This document shows positions 35,092-43,475 of a stretch of 64,000 nucleotides of DNA, one piece after another. The stretch is from the NCBI GenBank assembly GCA_937967505.1, contig CALCJM010000108.1, positions 1 through 64,000 on the forward strand, in the 5' to 3' direction. The stretch's first letter is position 1. Every line of letters begins with the position of its first letter. The notes under the pieces are model-generated. The model was not told the origin of the DNA and did not search any database. It saw only the letters and a program-made list of their open reading frames with translations. The DNA comes from an uncultured Pirellulaceae bacterium. Lineage in GTDB: Bacteria > Planctomycetota > Planctomycetia > Pirellulales > Pirellulaceae. The position numbers were made by a program, and so were the translations under genes.

Positions 35092-36435
35092 TTACAACAA
35101 TCCATACATCACCCCGGCCATGCAGGCCGTCAGGCAACAGGCCAGCATCCCGCCGAACATCGCTCGCAGCCCCAGTTGTGCCAGATCGCCACGGCGCTCG
35201 GGGGCCAATGGCCCGATACCACCAATCTGAATCCCGATCGCTCCAAAATTAGAAAAACCGCACAATGCATAAGTTAAAATGACCTTGCTGCGTTGCGAAA
35301 GCGACCCCGCCACGAACGAGGCGTCGTCCGCCCGAATCTCTGTTTTGGATAACTGGTCGTAGGCAATGAATTCATTGACAACCATTTTTTTCCCCAGCAG
35401 ATCTCCCGACACCCCGCAATCACCGGGCTCAATGCCCATCAGCCAGGCCAGCGGGTAAAACACCAGCCCAAATAACCCCGAAAGCGACCACTGGAAATCC
35501 ATACCGCTTACACCGGTGCGATTGAGGGTAAATTGAATCGCCTCGCCGCACCCTGCCAGCAGAAAATCGATCATGGCAATCAATGCCAGAAACGCAATCA
35601 GCATGGCGGTGATATTGATCGCCAGCTGCATTCCCTCACTGGCACCGATCGCAGCCGCCTCGATCACATTGGTGGCAGGTTTCTCTTCGAACGCTTCGAC
35701 TTTCCCCACGCCGCCAATTTCGACGGGTGTGTCAATTTCCGGTTGCAGAATTTTGGCAATCACGATCGCCGCCGGGGCCGATATAATCGACGCCGACAGG
35801 ATATGCCCGGCGCTGATTCCCTGATTGACAAAAATCGCCATCAAACTGCCGCTGATGGTGGAGAATCCGCCAACCATCAATGCGTTCAACTCGCTGCGCG
35901 TCATGCCTGCCACATATGGTTTGATCACCAATGGTGCCTCAGTGTGCCCGACCAATACGTTGGCAGCCGTCGCGAGACTCTCGGGGCCGGAAATTCCCAA
36001 CGTCTTTTTCATGCACCACGCCATTGAGCGAATAAGAATCTGCATGACGCCGACGTGGTACAACACCGACATCAATGCCGCGAAAAAAATGACGGTAGGC
36101 AACACACCAAAGGCAAAGGAATACGTCAACGCCAGTGGATGGGTAGGATCTCCTGCGGGCAAACCGTTGAAACGAAATACAAACGCCCTGCCCTCTTCGA
36201 CCCATGCCAGAACTGCCTGGAAGAAGCTGTCCACGGCAGCGAACAGGATTCCATTTTCGAAACATCCGAACGTCCATGACCGGGACTGGAACAAAAGCGC
36301 GGCCAGAATTGCCTGAAGCAGAATCCCCGTCACGACCAAACGCCAGTCAACCCGCCCCCGGTACGAACTTGCCGACCACGCGAGCGCCAGCATCACAAGA
36401 ATTCCCAGCAGGCTGATCAAGTTCAAATGACTCAT
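35092..36435 (-). CDS. CNT-family nucleoside transporter (NupC-like)
   Basis: A 447-aa membrane protein of the concentrative nucleoside transporter family, which imports nucleosides with Na+ or H+. Signature segments are LVGHTEAPLVIKPYVAGMTR (nucleoside site Glu), MVGGFSTISGSLMAIFV and the C-terminal GFSNFGAIGIQIGGIGPLAP. About ten membrane helices plus two re-entrant hairpins can be drawn. It ends just before the DUF4159 gene and is on the same strand. It could feed the same purine salvage pathway as the AMP nucleosidase. Confidence 0.9.
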   Translation of the reverse strand: MSHLNLISLLGILVMLALAWSASSYRGRVDWRLVVTGILLQAILAALLFQSRSWTFGCFENGILFAAVDSFFQAVLAWVEEGRAFVFRFNGLPAGDPTHPLALTYSFAFGVLPTVIFFAALMSVLYHVGVMQILIRSMAWCMKKTLGISGPESLATAANVLVGHTEAPLVIKPYVAGMTRSELNALMVGGFSTISGSLMAIFVNQGISAGHILSASIISAPAAIVIAKILQPEIDTPVEIGGVGKVEAFEEKPATNVIEAAAIGASEGMQLAINITAMLIAFLALIAMIDFLLAGCGEAIQFTLNRTGVSGMDFQWSLSGLFGLVFYPLAWLMGIEPGDCGVSGDLLGKKMVVNEFIAYDQLSKTEIRADDASFVAGSLSQRSKVILTYALCGFSNFGAIGIQIGGIGPLAPERRGDLAQLGLRAMFGGMLACCLTACMAGVMYGLL

Positions 36436-36461
36436 GGCGGGGCTCTTTTGCAGGACAGGCG

Positions 36462-38813
36462 TCAGTCAACTCTCAACGCATACAGCAACACATTCAAACC
36501 AATCCGTTCGGCATCCTTGCGTGTGTAGCCAGTGCACTGGCTGACGGTCAGGTTCTCCAACGCACAACTTAAATCATAGGGGGAAAAGACAACCGCCAAC
36601 CGGTCTTCAAATTCGATCCCCTCCAGACGTGGTGGAATCCGGCTTACCGCGAACCCCCCTTCCTTTTCGCGATCCTGCACGCGCAGCGTCACCTGATCGA
36701 CGACCTGTCCGTTGAACGCGCGCGACCAAATCGGATGCTCGGGAGCAATCGGTGCCATCCCGGTTCCGGTGATCTTTTCTATTTCCTCCCGAAACGATTC
36801 CGTAAACGCTTCATTGGAACAAATCGAATTGGCGAACAAAAAACCACCGGATTCGAGATGAGCCCGGATCGCCAGTCGTTGTTTTTCGGAAAATTTAAAT
36901 CCTGTTCGCCCGTGCATAAACAGGATCGGGAAATCGCGCAACTGTTTATAATCGGCGTTGACTAGGTTCTTTTTCAAATCAACGCTGTACAGGCCGGATG
37001 TCTGGAGTTGGAGCAAGATGTTTTTCAGCGCCCCGGGCGCCTCATCGCTGCCACCGTTATGGTTGAGCGTACCAAAACTGGTGGAACGGTTGGCCAGCAC
37101 AGATTTCGCAGCATCGGCATTGACCTTGGGTGTGTCTCCACGTTCGCGCAAGTCCCGTCCGGTTGCGTACGCCACCACATTCACACCCAGCTGCGAACAA
37201 TAGTCAACGCGCTCTTTCAATCTAGTAAGCCGGCGGGCTCTGACAAATTTCTCCAGGCCGGGACGTTGGAGATTCCAGTAGCTGGAAAGGTTGCCCTTAC
37301 AGTAAATCACACTGGTGCGGCAACAGGCCTGTAGCCCCAACAACGGGCGTTCTTGATTAGGCACGATGCGAAAGTAAGAACTCCACAGTTGGTGATCCGA
37401 GGCCACCACTTCCAGTTCGCTTTCAGGAAAAATTTCCTCCATCAACACGCGAAATGATTTGTCGAACCCCGCCGCATCTCCACACCCCTCACCATCGCAG
37501 GCTTCGGCCAGAATAAAACCACCGTTATCGACATACTTGCGAAGGTTCTCTTTCTGTTGCCGATCAAGCGTGAATGACTCGGTGCCTGAAATAAACAGGA
37601 CGGGCGATTCCAACAAATCATCGACCGACGCCTGTTTGGATCGAACGGTTTGCCAATTCAGTTTCGTCTTCCACTGCGATTCGAGTTCACGGGTCAGGTA
37701 ATGAACGCCTTTGGGGTGATTGTCCCATTGATTGCCGTCGCCGTATTGGTACTTGCCAAGTGCCACCGGACGTTTTCCTTTGGACAAAAACAACAGCGCC
37801 ATAGCAGTGGCGACGTTGGGGTTATCTTCTTCAAAATTTGAACCTTTCCAGTAGCCGGAGAGTCTGTTTTGGCGGTTGACCAGAAAGCCGGATCCGGCGC
37901 GATACCAGTCATGCACACCGAAAAAACGCTGGCCCGACAATCGACCGGCTCTTTCCAGTGCGTACAAGTAATAGTATCCCCCTCCCTGAATACCAAAATT
38001 CCTAGCTAATTTGCCAACGGTATCGTCTACCGGAGTCATCTGGGTTCGCTTGCCGCAACTTTTCGCGCGATCCCCAACCACCAGGTCGCTGAAATCGGCA
38101 AGGTTCTCCTGAATAATGACCCATGAAGAAATACCTGCACAGCTCATGCTGGGATTTCCAGGTCTTCCGATTGAGTAATTAAATCCACCGCCCCGGTTGT
38201 AGACTTTGATCCAGTACTTCTCTGCGCGCTGCCAGGTTTTCTGTGGGATGTCAATTCCAAGCTTGACTGCCGCGTGCAGTGCCAGAATGGCGAACTGGCT
38301 GTTGGAGGAATCGCCGCGCCCCTGCCGGTCCTGATAGTTCCATCCCCCGTCCCGCACCTGATTCTCGATCAGCCAATCAACGGCGTCTTCAATATCACGC
38401 ACGTACCGCTTCCCCTGCGGGTCTGCGGCAGCCAGCGCCATGATTTTCAAGGAAGCACTGTAGGTGGTTAGCGAATGCTGAGGCATTCGGTCGGCGATGT
38501 ACTGCAGAGTCAGCTGCATTTTTTCATCTTCGGGAGGCTCGCCCGCATTTAACAACGCCAGCGCTGCCAGCGCTGTGATGCCACCCGTGTGCATTCCGCT
38601 TTCACCCCACGAGCCGTTGCGGCGCTTATCCTTCAGATATGCGACTCCCTGTTTCACTGATTGGCGAACACGTTCGGCCGACACGCCTTTGTCGTTCTTC
38701 TTACGTTGGAAAGCGCGGGCACTGTTTGAACAATGACAGACAAAAACAGCAATAAGGCTGCCCACTAGCGCTCGCCACAGATGCGACGATTGAAAGGTTT
38801 GGGAATGAGTCAT
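36462..38813 (-). CDS. Exported terpene-cyclase-like repeat protein with two DUF4159 domains
   Basis: A 783-aa protein from the ATG at 38813. It has a signal peptide (LWRALVGSLIAVFVCHCSNS, then ARAFQ). Residues about 45-370 are alpha/alpha-toroid repeats of the squalene/prenyltransferase type (GVAYLKDKRRNGSWGES, DWLIENQVRDGGWNYQDRQG). Two DUF4159-like domains follow, starting at SPVLFISGTESFTLDRQQKE and FPILFMHGRTGFKFSEKQRL; each resembles a class I glutamine-amidotransferase fold. The gene is divergent from the MoxR operon, and such proteins often accompany MoxR/VWA genes in planctomycetes. It is exported, so a role in envelope or matrix organisation is inferred. The toroid lacks a visible DxDD cyclase motif, so it is probably not an enzyme of triterpene synthesis. 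Confidence 0.82.
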   Translation of the reverse strand: MTHSQTFQSSHLWRALVGSLIAVFVCHCSNSARAFQRKKNDKGVSAERVRQSVKQGVAYLKDKRRNGSWGESGMHTGGITALAALALLNAGEPPEDEKMQLTLQYIADRMPQHSLTTYSASLKIMALAAADPQGKRYVRDIEDAVDWLIENQVRDGGWNYQDRQGRGDSSNSQFAILALHAAVKLGIDIPQKTWQRAEKYWIKVYNRGGGFNYSIGRPGNPSMSCAGISSWVIIQENLADFSDLVVGDRAKSCGKRTQMTPVDDTVGKLARNFGIQGGGYYYLYALERAGRLSGQRFFGVHDWYRAGSGFLVNRQNRLSGYWKGSNFEEDNPNVATAMALLFLSKGKRPVALGKYQYGDGNQWDNHPKGVHYLTRELESQWKTKLNWQTVRSKQASVDDLLESPVLFISGTESFTLDRQQKENLRKYVDNGGFILAEACDGEGCGDAAGFDKSFRVLMEEIFPESELEVVASDHQLWSSYFRIVPNQERPLLGLQACCRTSVIYCKGNLSSYWNLQRPGLEKFVRARRLTRLKERVDYCSQLGVNVVAYATGRDLRERGDTPKVNADAAKSVLANRSTSFGTLNHNGGSDEAPGALKNILLQLQTSGLYSVDLKKNLVNADYKQLRDFPILFMHGRTGFKFSEKQRLAIRAHLESGGFLFANSICSNEAFTESFREEIEKITGTGMAPIAPEHPIWSRAFNGQVVDQVTLRVQDREKEGGFAVSRIPPRLEGIEFEDRLAVVFSPYDLSCALENLTVSQCTGYTRKDAERIGLNVLLYALRVD

Positions 38814-39025
38814 GCCGGTCGTGCCATGAGGTATTGCGAGATAACAGAAGTTGGACCAAATCCACTGTCCCAAAAATCTAACAGAAAATGCCGACAAAGA
38901 GAATGTTTATTCGCTTCGTCGTTGCTGGTGAGCGCTTCAAAACTTACAATGGAATCACGCAGGCGGTCAGCGCGACGCCCCGACCGATGATGCGTGGAAG
39001 TTGAATTTGCTCCAGCGAGGAAAGA

Positions 39026-40042
39026 GTGTCAGGAAAAGCAAGAAGTCTGGGAGATGTCCTTCAGGAGTTCAGCCAACACCGCAAGGTGATGGAAAAGGAG
39101 CTGCACAAAGTCATCGTTGGGCAGGAAGAGGTCATCGATCAGGTCTTTGCCGCGATTTTCACGCGCGGGCATTGCCTGTTGGAGGGGGTGCCCGGACTGG
39201 CGAAAACACTGCTGGTAAGCACCATCTCGAAAATCTTGGATGTGCAGTTCAAACGAATCCAATTCACACCTGACCTGATGCCCTCGGATATTACCGGCAC
39301 CAATGTTCTGGATGAAGACGAAAACGGCCGCCGGCAGTTCCGTTTTGTCGAAGGCCCGATCTTTACGAACATTCTGTTGGCCGACGAAATCAACCGGACG
39401 CCTCCCAAAACCCAAGCGGCGCTGCTCCAAGCGATGCAGGAACGCGAGGTCACCGTCGGAAATAAAACCTTCGACCTCAAACCGCCCTTTTTTACGATCG
39501 CGACCCAGAACCCGATCGAACAGGAGGGGACCTATCCACTGCCCGAGGCGCAGCTTGATCGGTTCATGTTCAATATCAAAGTAGGTTATCCGTCGGCGAC
39601 GGAAGAGGAACAGATTCTCAGCGCATCGACGCGCGACGAAAAACCGGAAGTCAGAAAGATTCTTTCCGCCAAAGCGATCATCAACCTGCAAAAACTGGTC
39701 AACTCGGTGGCGGTCAGCGACTACGTAATTAAATATGTGGCGCAGTTGGTACGGGCCACACGTCCCGGCGACGAAAAAGCTCCAGAGATGGTCAAGGAAC
39801 TGGTGGACTTTGGCGCGGGCCCGCGCGCGGGGCAGTTTCTGATTTCCGGCGGCAAGGCGATTGCGGCGATGGATGGTCGTTTCTCGGTCGGTATCGCCGA
39901 CATCAAAAAAATTGCGTTACCGGTCCTCCGGCACCGCGTGGGCACAAACTTTCAGGCCCAAGCTGAAGGGATGGACTCCGAAGACGTTGTGCTGAAACTA
40001 TTGGATTTGATTCCGGAACCCGCCGTACCAAAGTACGAGTAA
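39026..40042 (+). CDS. MoxR-family AAA+ ATPase
   Basis: A 338-aa AAA+ ATPase starting at a GTG with GAGGAAAG upstream. Walker A is in LLEGVPGLAKTLL, Walker B in ILLADEINRTPPKTQAALLQ, and sensor 1 in FFTIATQNPIEQEGTYPLPE. MoxR proteins are chaperones that mature metal centres or protein complexes, usually with VWA partner proteins. It is the first gene of a four-gene operon with DUF58 and two VWA membrane proteins. The length is normal. Confidence 0.95.
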   Translation: MSGKARSLGDVLQEFSQHRKVMEKELHKVIVGQEEVIDQVFAAIFTRGHCLLEGVPGLAKTLLVSTISKILDVQFKRIQFTPDLMPSDITGTNVLDEDENGRRQFRFVEGPIFTNILLADEINRTPPKTQAALLQAMQEREVTVGNKTFDLKPPFFTIATQNPIEQEGTYPLPEAQLDRFMFNIKVGYPSATEEEQILSASTRDEKPEVRKILSAKAIINLQKLVNSVAVSDYVIKYVAQLVRATRPGDEKAPEMVKELVDFGAGPRAGQFLISGGKAIAAMDGRFSVGIADIKKIALPVLRHRVGTNFQAQAEGMDSEDVVLKLLDLIPEPAVPKYE

Positions 40043-40098
40043 AGGCACATCGATATCACTACGCAGTTTTGTTTCGGATCGCTGACACGATCGATTTA

Positions 40099-40992
40099 AT
40101 GTCCGTCGAAAAATACCTCAAACCCGAAGTCATCAACCAGATCAAACGGCTTGATCTGCGCGCTCAATTCGTGGTCAAGGGATTTTTGCATGGTCTGCAC
40201 GCCAGCCCGTTTCACGGATTCAGCGTCGAATTCAGCGAACATCGCAAGTATTCGCACGGTGATGACCTGAAAGATATCGATTGGCAGGTATACGCCAAAA
40301 CGGACAAGTACTACGTTAAAAAATTCGAATCCGAAACCAACATCACCGGATACCTAGTGATGGATCTCAGCAAGTCGATGGGATACACGTATCGACAGAC
40401 GCTGAACAAGTTCGATTATGCGATTTGCCTGGCCGCGGCGCTAGCGTATTTGATGGTCAGCCAACAGGATCCGGTCGGGCTGGTGACATTCAACGAAAAA
40501 ATTCGCCAAAGCCTGCCACCCAAAAGCAAACGCACTCAACTGGGAAACGTGCTGTCCCTGCTGTCCAATCTTAAGCCCGAGGGTACCACGGATTTCAAAA
40601 ACAGCATTTTTCAACTGGCTGCGATGCTGCGGCAACGATCGCTGGTGATGATTTTTTCCGATTTCCTGGTCGACGAACAGGAGACGCTCGACGCGCTGTA
40701 CCGCCTCCGCCACAGCGGCCACGACGTTATCCTGTTCCATGTGCTGGACGAAGCCGAGGTGAATTTCCCTTTCTCGGGCATGTGTAAAATGAAAGATCCC
40801 GAAACAGGCGAAGAGCTGAAGATTGATGCCGACGGATTCAAATCGGACTATGTAAAACGAATTGCCGAATTCCGCGGGTCGCTGAACCGCGATTGCCGCC
40901 GAAATGGCATCGATTATGTGCCCATTGATACCAGCATGCAGTTTGATACCGCGCTGTTGGAGTACCTGACCAGCCGAAAAGCGCGGGGATAG
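40099..40992 (+). CDS. DUF58 / VWA-like domain protein
   Basis: A 297-aa protein from the ATG at 40099. The DUF58 hallmark GDDLKDIDWQVYAKTDKYYV is at about 65-85. A VWA-type MIDAS follows as LVMDLSKSMGY (D-x-S-x-S), then GLVTFNEKI. DUF58 proteins act downstream of MoxR ATPases. A TTG ten codons earlier would add nothing recognisable. It lies 56 bases after the MoxR stop and two bases before the next start, so it is firmly in the operon. It is cytosolic by prediction. Confidence 0.93.
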   Translation: MSVEKYLKPEVINQIKRLDLRAQFVVKGFLHGLHASPFHGFSVEFSEHRKYSHGDDLKDIDWQVYAKTDKYYVKKFESETNITGYLVMDLSKSMGYTYRQTLNKFDYAICLAAALAYLMVSQQDPVGLVTFNEKIRQSLPPKSKRTQLGNVLSLLSNLKPEGTTDFKNSIFQLAAMLRQRSLVMIFSDFLVDEQETLDALYRLRHSGHDVILFHVLDEAEVNFPFSGMCKMKDPETGEELKIDADGFKSDYVKRIAEFRGSLNRDCRRNGIDYVPIDTSMQFDTALLEYLTSRKARG

Positions 40993-40994
40993 GT

Positions 40995-43424
40995 ATGTCG
41001 ATTGCACATTTGAGTCTGTTGGGAGTTGGTGGGGCGCTGATGGCGATCCCGGTGCTGCTGCATTTTTTGATGAAACCCAAACCGGTATCCATGATGTTTC
41101 CGGCGATGAGGTTCCTGCAGGAAAAACACATCACTTCACGCTCGAAAATGCGACTGCGACATTTGTTGCTGTTGCTACTGCGATGTTTGCTGATCCTGTT
41201 GGTGGCCGCCGCTTTCGCCGGGCCTGCCGCAGCGACCGAGGATTTTGGAAACTGGGTGACACTGGGTGTAGTCGGTTTGGTCACGCTACTAACAGCGTTC
41301 GTGACATCAGCCGCGTGGCTGTCGGACAATCGGAACCGGCTGTTAGTGAATATTCTGGGTGCGATTACGTTGTGCCTGATGCTCTTTTTTACCTGGAACG
41401 CGTGGCAAGTGTTCACCAGTTCCTCGTCCGGGAAACTAATCGGTCAAAACGGAATGCCGGTGGCAGCGATCGTGTTGCTGGACAACTCCGCGACCATGGG
41501 GTATCGATTTCAAAATCAAACGCGTCTGGAGAACGCCAAAGAGACAGCATCCTGGTTAGTCGCGCAGTTTCCGTCTGACTCGCAGGTCTGCGTTGTGGCC
41601 GTTGACCGTGACACCCCGTTCTTCTCCGTGGATACCTCCGCCGCAGATAAACGGATTTCCAATATTGATCCGACCTACGATGCCGAATCAATCCCCGCCG
41701 CACTGGCCCGGGCGTATAAACTGTTTGACGATGTCGAACAGGAACGCAAGGAAATATACGTTTTCTCTGACCTGACCACTAAAAGCTGGGCTGCAGGAGA
41801 AAGCAACGTCGCACTTAAGCGACTTGCCAAAGACGAAACGGTCAGCACATTTGTGATTGACGTGGGCGTCGAGCAACCGGTCAATACGGGGCTGGGACAG
41901 TTGGAACTGGCCGAAGCGGTTATTTCCGCCAGTGGCGAATTAAACATTGGGACCAGCATCACGCAAACCGGCGGAACAGAGACCTCCTCGAAAACGCAAC
42001 GATCCGTTCGCATGCGTGTCTTCCAGCCAGACAATACCAGACCCGCCGTGCGAGATGGAGCGACTGTTTTTCCGGATGCAGTTCAAGGCGAAAAATCAAA
42101 AATCGTAACGCTACCGGTGACGGGTCCGGGAGAAACCAGCGGCGTTGCCGTTGATTTCAGTTTTTCCGATTCTCTGGCCGTTGGCACGTGGCATGGAGAG
42201 GTTGAAATTCTTGGCGCGGACGCCATGCCGATCGACAATCGCAGGTATTTTACTTTCGAGGTCAGCCCACCGAATCAGACGTTGGTCATTCATGGTGACG
42301 ACGTGTCTCCCGGAAACCTGATCAGTTGTATCGCACCGCGCGAATTACAGGACCGCGGTAAATCGCGGTTTGAGTGTACAGCGGTAACGCAAACTGCATT
42401 TGATACCGCAACGGATCTGTCGCAATTTGCGGTGGTTTATGTTCTGGATCCCGGACCGGCAGGAGATCTGTGGGGGGAATTAAAAAACTATGTCGAATCA
42501 GGCGGCCGCGCGGTGGTTTGGCTGGGGCACAACGCGCTCAACCGGGGTGCTCCAGACCCATCATTCCTGACCGACGATGCAGTGGATGTATTGTGCGGGA
42601 AATTGCTGTTTCCATTTCGGGCGATCGAGGGTGATGTCTACCTCAGCCCCGACGGGCTTGACCATCCGTCTCTGAAGACATTCCGAGGTATCGCGAGCAA
42701 TGTTCCATGGAGTAATCATCCGGTTTATTATCACTGGGGGATCGAGCGTGATGACAGTTGGCAGCGGTTCCCGACGGAGGTGATTTTGCAGTACGGCAAT
42801 CGCGAACCGGCGCTGATCGAACGCGCGATTGGAGCAGGAACGATGGTGGTGATGACCACGCCGATTTCCGAGCCCTCCAGCAGCCCCGATCGTGAGATCT
42901 GGAATGAGCTGTTTTTGGGGTCGCCATGGCCGGCGTTCAGTTTGACGCTGGATTTGTCAAAATATTTGGCCGACAACGGCGGGCGATCGCTGAACATTAC
43001 GGTCGGTGAAAACGCGGTGCTGCAAAATGATCTCAAGACCTTCTCTGAAAGCTATCGGGCATTTTCGCCGGTGGTGGATAAACCGCCGACGCCGTTGACG
43101 ACCATCAACGGGCAGTTGAATTACAAATTTGTCGATGCTCCGGGGAATTATTACCTAAAACCGCAACAGGTGGGGTTCTCGGACAATCGTGGATTTTGCG
43201 CCAATGTTGACACCCGCCAAACCGACCTGACGCGCGTCACGCAGACCGAGTTGGATGTGGTGATGGGAGAGGGCAGATATCAACTGGCGCGGGACAAGAA
43301 CGAAATCGAGTTTCAACAGGGGACCTCTCGACGGGGGCAGGAGTTTTTCCCGTTGCTGATGTTGACGGCCATTGTTGTGATGGCGGTAGAACATTTGCTG
43401 TCCAACCGTTTTTATAAAAGCTGA
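40995..43424 (+). CDS. BatA-like membrane protein with VWA-type domain
   Basis: An 809-aa membrane protein. The N-terminal BatA segment LLGVGGALMAIPVLLHFLMK with a following basic stretch is a known start of this group. Two more helices lie near 55-75 and 80-135. A VWA domain starts at VAAIVLLDNSATMGYRFQ, where the MIDAS reads DNSAT, a relaxed form. A large periplasmic region follows with GATase-like YVLDPGPAGDLWGELKNYVE, and a last helix, LLMLTAIVVMAVEHLLS, ends the protein. Together with MoxR and DUF58 it fits the MoxR-VWA chaperone systems thought to assemble envelope complexes. Confidence 0.85.
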   Translation: MSIAHLSLLGVGGALMAIPVLLHFLMKPKPVSMMFPAMRFLQEKHITSRSKMRLRHLLLLLLRCLLILLVAAAFAGPAAATEDFGNWVTLGVVGLVTLLTAFVTSAAWLSDNRNRLLVNILGAITLCLMLFFTWNAWQVFTSSSSGKLIGQNGMPVAAIVLLDNSATMGYRFQNQTRLENAKETASWLVAQFPSDSQVCVVAVDRDTPFFSVDTSAADKRISNIDPTYDAESIPAALARAYKLFDDVEQERKEIYVFSDLTTKSWAAGESNVALKRLAKDETVSTFVIDVGVEQPVNTGLGQLELAEAVISASGELNIGTSITQTGGTETSSKTQRSVRMRVFQPDNTRPAVRDGATVFPDAVQGEKSKIVTLPVTGPGETSGVAVDFSFSDSLAVGTWHGEVEILGADAMPIDNRRYFTFEVSPPNQTLVIHGDDVSPGNLISCIAPRELQDRGKSRFECTAVTQTAFDTATDLSQFAVVYVLDPGPAGDLWGELKNYVESGGRAVVWLGHNALNRGAPDPSFLTDDAVDVLCGKLLFPFRAIEGDVYLSPDGLDHPSLKTFRGIASNVPWSNHPVYYHWGIERDDSWQRFPTEVILQYGNREPALIERAIGAGTMVVMTTPISEPSSSPDREIWNELFLGSPWPAFSLTLDLSKYLADNGGRSLNITVGENAVLQNDLKTFSESYRAFSPVVDKPPTPLTTINGQLNYKFVDAPGNYYLKPQQVGFSDNRGFCANVDTRQTDLTRVTQTELDVVMGEGRYQLARDKNEIEFQQGTSRRGQEFFPLLMLTAIVVMAVEHLLSNRFYKS

Positions 43425-43475
43425 CGCGCCGAGTACTTAACACGAAACACTTAACACTGCCCCCCTCACCCTTTT